Assembly: GCA_013044175.1 (NCBI GenBank)
Contig: JABEUY010000027.1
Span: 1 to 42,795, forward strand
DNA from: Bacilli bacterium
Lineage (GTDB): Bacteria > Bacillota > Bacilli > Alicyclobacillales > SLC66
Direction of reading: 5' to 3'
Length of the DNA: 42,795 bases
The stretch's first letter is position 1, and every line of letters begins with the position of its first letter. The notes beneath the pieces are model-generated. The model did not search any database, was not told the origin of the DNA, and saw only the letters and a program-made list of their open reading frames with translations. Below are positions 41,950 through 42,795 of the stretch, one piece after another. The translations under genes were made by a program, and so were the position numbers.

Positions 41950-42795
41950 TTATTGCTTCGAGTTGTTCGTCAACGTCCAAGTCATTCCATTCCAGCTAGT
42001 TGTGATCGCCATTTTTTTGAGTAATTGCATGACATACCAGATTGGCATATAGGTCGTATTTTGATCTGTCGATGGATCTTTAGCGTAAATCCCGTCGACA
42101 GTATGAACGAATTGACCATTCTCGTAAAGATCCATGCTGCCTCGTTCAGTTTTTTTCGTCACGATGCTAGGTTGGCCTAATGACATGTTCCAATCATGGC
42201 CATTCCACGTGCTATGGATGCCAAAATACTTGATGATCTGCATCATATACCAGATCGGCATGTACGTGGTCTCATTTCCGTGTTTGTCCATTCTTTTGAC
42301 CCAAGCAGGAACGATGGTTGTGTGACCAGGAATTGTAATGACGCGATTTCCTTTTTTCACGTTAAGGACTAAAAAATCCGGATCAGAGGTAACGGAGATC
42401 ATCACGACACCATCTTTGATCGTAGCGTGAAGCGGCGTTAAGCTACCTCCTGTCAGAAGTTTGTACACAACACTATCCGTTGCGATGCCTTTGCTTTGAA
42501 TGCTCAACGTTATCGGCTTTGTCGGCGTTGCGCCTGAGAAACTCAATCCAATCAATGAGACGATACTCTGTGTCGAGAGACCCTTGACGACCTTTTGAAC
42601 ATTCGCTACAGTCCCTGATGTCATCGTCAATTTCTCCGGTTGTAAAAATGCCCCGTTAGGTACAACCAGCCTAATCGAAGTCATCCCTGTGTTAATTTGT
42701 TGTGTACCACCTATTTTACCGAACGTTCGCACACTTAGCACGGTCGGCAATGGCGGTGAACTGGTGCCCGTCGATCCCGTCGATCCCGTCGATCC
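41950..42795 (-). CDS. C-terminal part of a surface protein with paired YMPIWY-type repeats (5' end beyond the window)
   Basis: 281 residues are visible and the frame stays open to the right edge, so the start lies outside. The edge codes for GST repeats and a Pro/Ser linker. A beta-rich domain of about 150 residues follows, resembling the last domain of the amylopullulanase (value-rich strands ending in VVYKLLTGG). Two copies of a ~50-residue unit end the protein: TYMPIWYMMQIIKYFGI with STWNGHDWN, and TYMPIWYVMQLLKKMAI with TSWNGMTWT. They resemble the copper-amine-oxidase-N-like/stalk modules of Bacillota surface proteins. The function of the whole protein cannot be told. The TTG at 42750 is not taken as the start because the reading frame continues through it. 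Confidence 0.8.
   Translation of the reverse strand, partial: GSTGSTGSTGTSSPPLPTVLSVRTFGKIGGTQQINTGMTSIRLVVPNGAFLQPEKLTMTSGTVANVQKVVKGLSTQSIVSLIGLSFSGATPTKPITLSIQSKGIATDSVVYKLLTGGSLTPLHATIKDGVVMISVTSDPDFLVLNVKKGNRVITIPGHTTIVPAWVKRMDKHGNETTYMPIWYMMQIIKYFGIHSTWNGHDWNMSLGQPSIVTKKTERGSMDLYENGQFVHTVDGIYAKDPSTDQNTTYMPIWYVMQLLKKMAITTSWNGMTWTLTNNSKQ
42767..42795 (-). repeat. 9-bp tandem repeat encoding GST, cut by the window end
   Basis: Three units of CCCGTCGAT plus two bases (plus strand) encode Gly-Ser-Thr repeats in the truncated surface protein. The array runs to the last base, so its true length is unknown. It recalls the SGGST linker of the SLH protein, though the DNA units are unrelated. Confidence 0.85.

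Overview
The window reads as the chromosome of a Gram-positive, S-layer-bearing Bacillota. The evidence is strong AGGAGG-type ribosome binding sites, many GTG and TTG starts, intrinsic terminators, an SLH-domain surface protein, a long secreted starch-degrading enzyme, and a polysaccharide cluster of the kind described for S-layer glycosylation in Geobacillus, Aneurinibacillus and Paenibacillus. Base composition is intermediate. An Alicyclobacillaceae-like lineage is my best guess, but it is inference. No rRNA, tRNA, IS element, CRISPR array or prophage was seen. No stretch over 300 bases lacks a gene.

Layout. (1) 1-3.6 kb: a cold-shock gene with a near-consensus promoter and a terminator, a secreted transglutaminase-like protein, and on the minus strand a membrane GAF-GGDEF diguanylate cyclase coupled to a small membrane protein. 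(2) 3.7-9.6 kb: one 1,933-residue secreted amylopullulanase-type GH13 enzyme on the minus strand, with LacI-type operator-like sites upstream. (3) 9.8-16.9 kb, plus strand: a four-gene operon with a MacA-like membrane fusion protein, a MacB-like ATPase, a FtsX/MacB permease and a 968-residue secreted protein of Ig-like repeats. (4) 16.9-38.9 kb, all minus strand: the main block, a probable S-layer protein glycosylation locus. (5) 39-42.8 kb: a secreted TPR protein, a second secreted transglutaminase-like protein, and the 3' end of a surface protein that runs off the right edge.

How block 4 should work. It begins with an O-antigen-ligase-like protein (candidate oligosaccharyltransferase), then a WsaP-like initiating sugar-1-phosphate transferase, two GT2 rhamnosyltransferase-like enzymes, a Wzm/Wzt ABC glycan exporter whose ATPase carries a C-terminal glycan-binding-like domain, and a 1,163-residue methyltransferase/coiled-coil/double-GT2 protein resembling WsaE. 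Next comes a YfhO-like GT-C / CsbB-like GT2 / GtrA trio, which matches the three-component extracytoplasmic glycosylation systems. An SLH-anchored, Ig-repeat S-layer-like protein with its own promoter follows, and then rmlD-rmlA-rmlC-rmlB for dTDP-L-rhamnose. A glycan would be started on undecaprenyl phosphate, extended with rhamnose, capped (perhaps by methylation), exported by Wzm/Wzt, transferred to the S-layer protein and possibly decorated outside by the YfhO module.

The most notable anomalies are a one-base deletion that breaks rmlB just after its nucleotide-binding glycines, a non-consensus region I in the GH13 enzyme, a nine-unit 15-bp minisatellite in the SLH protein, and the combination of two different glycan export and decoration routes in one locus.
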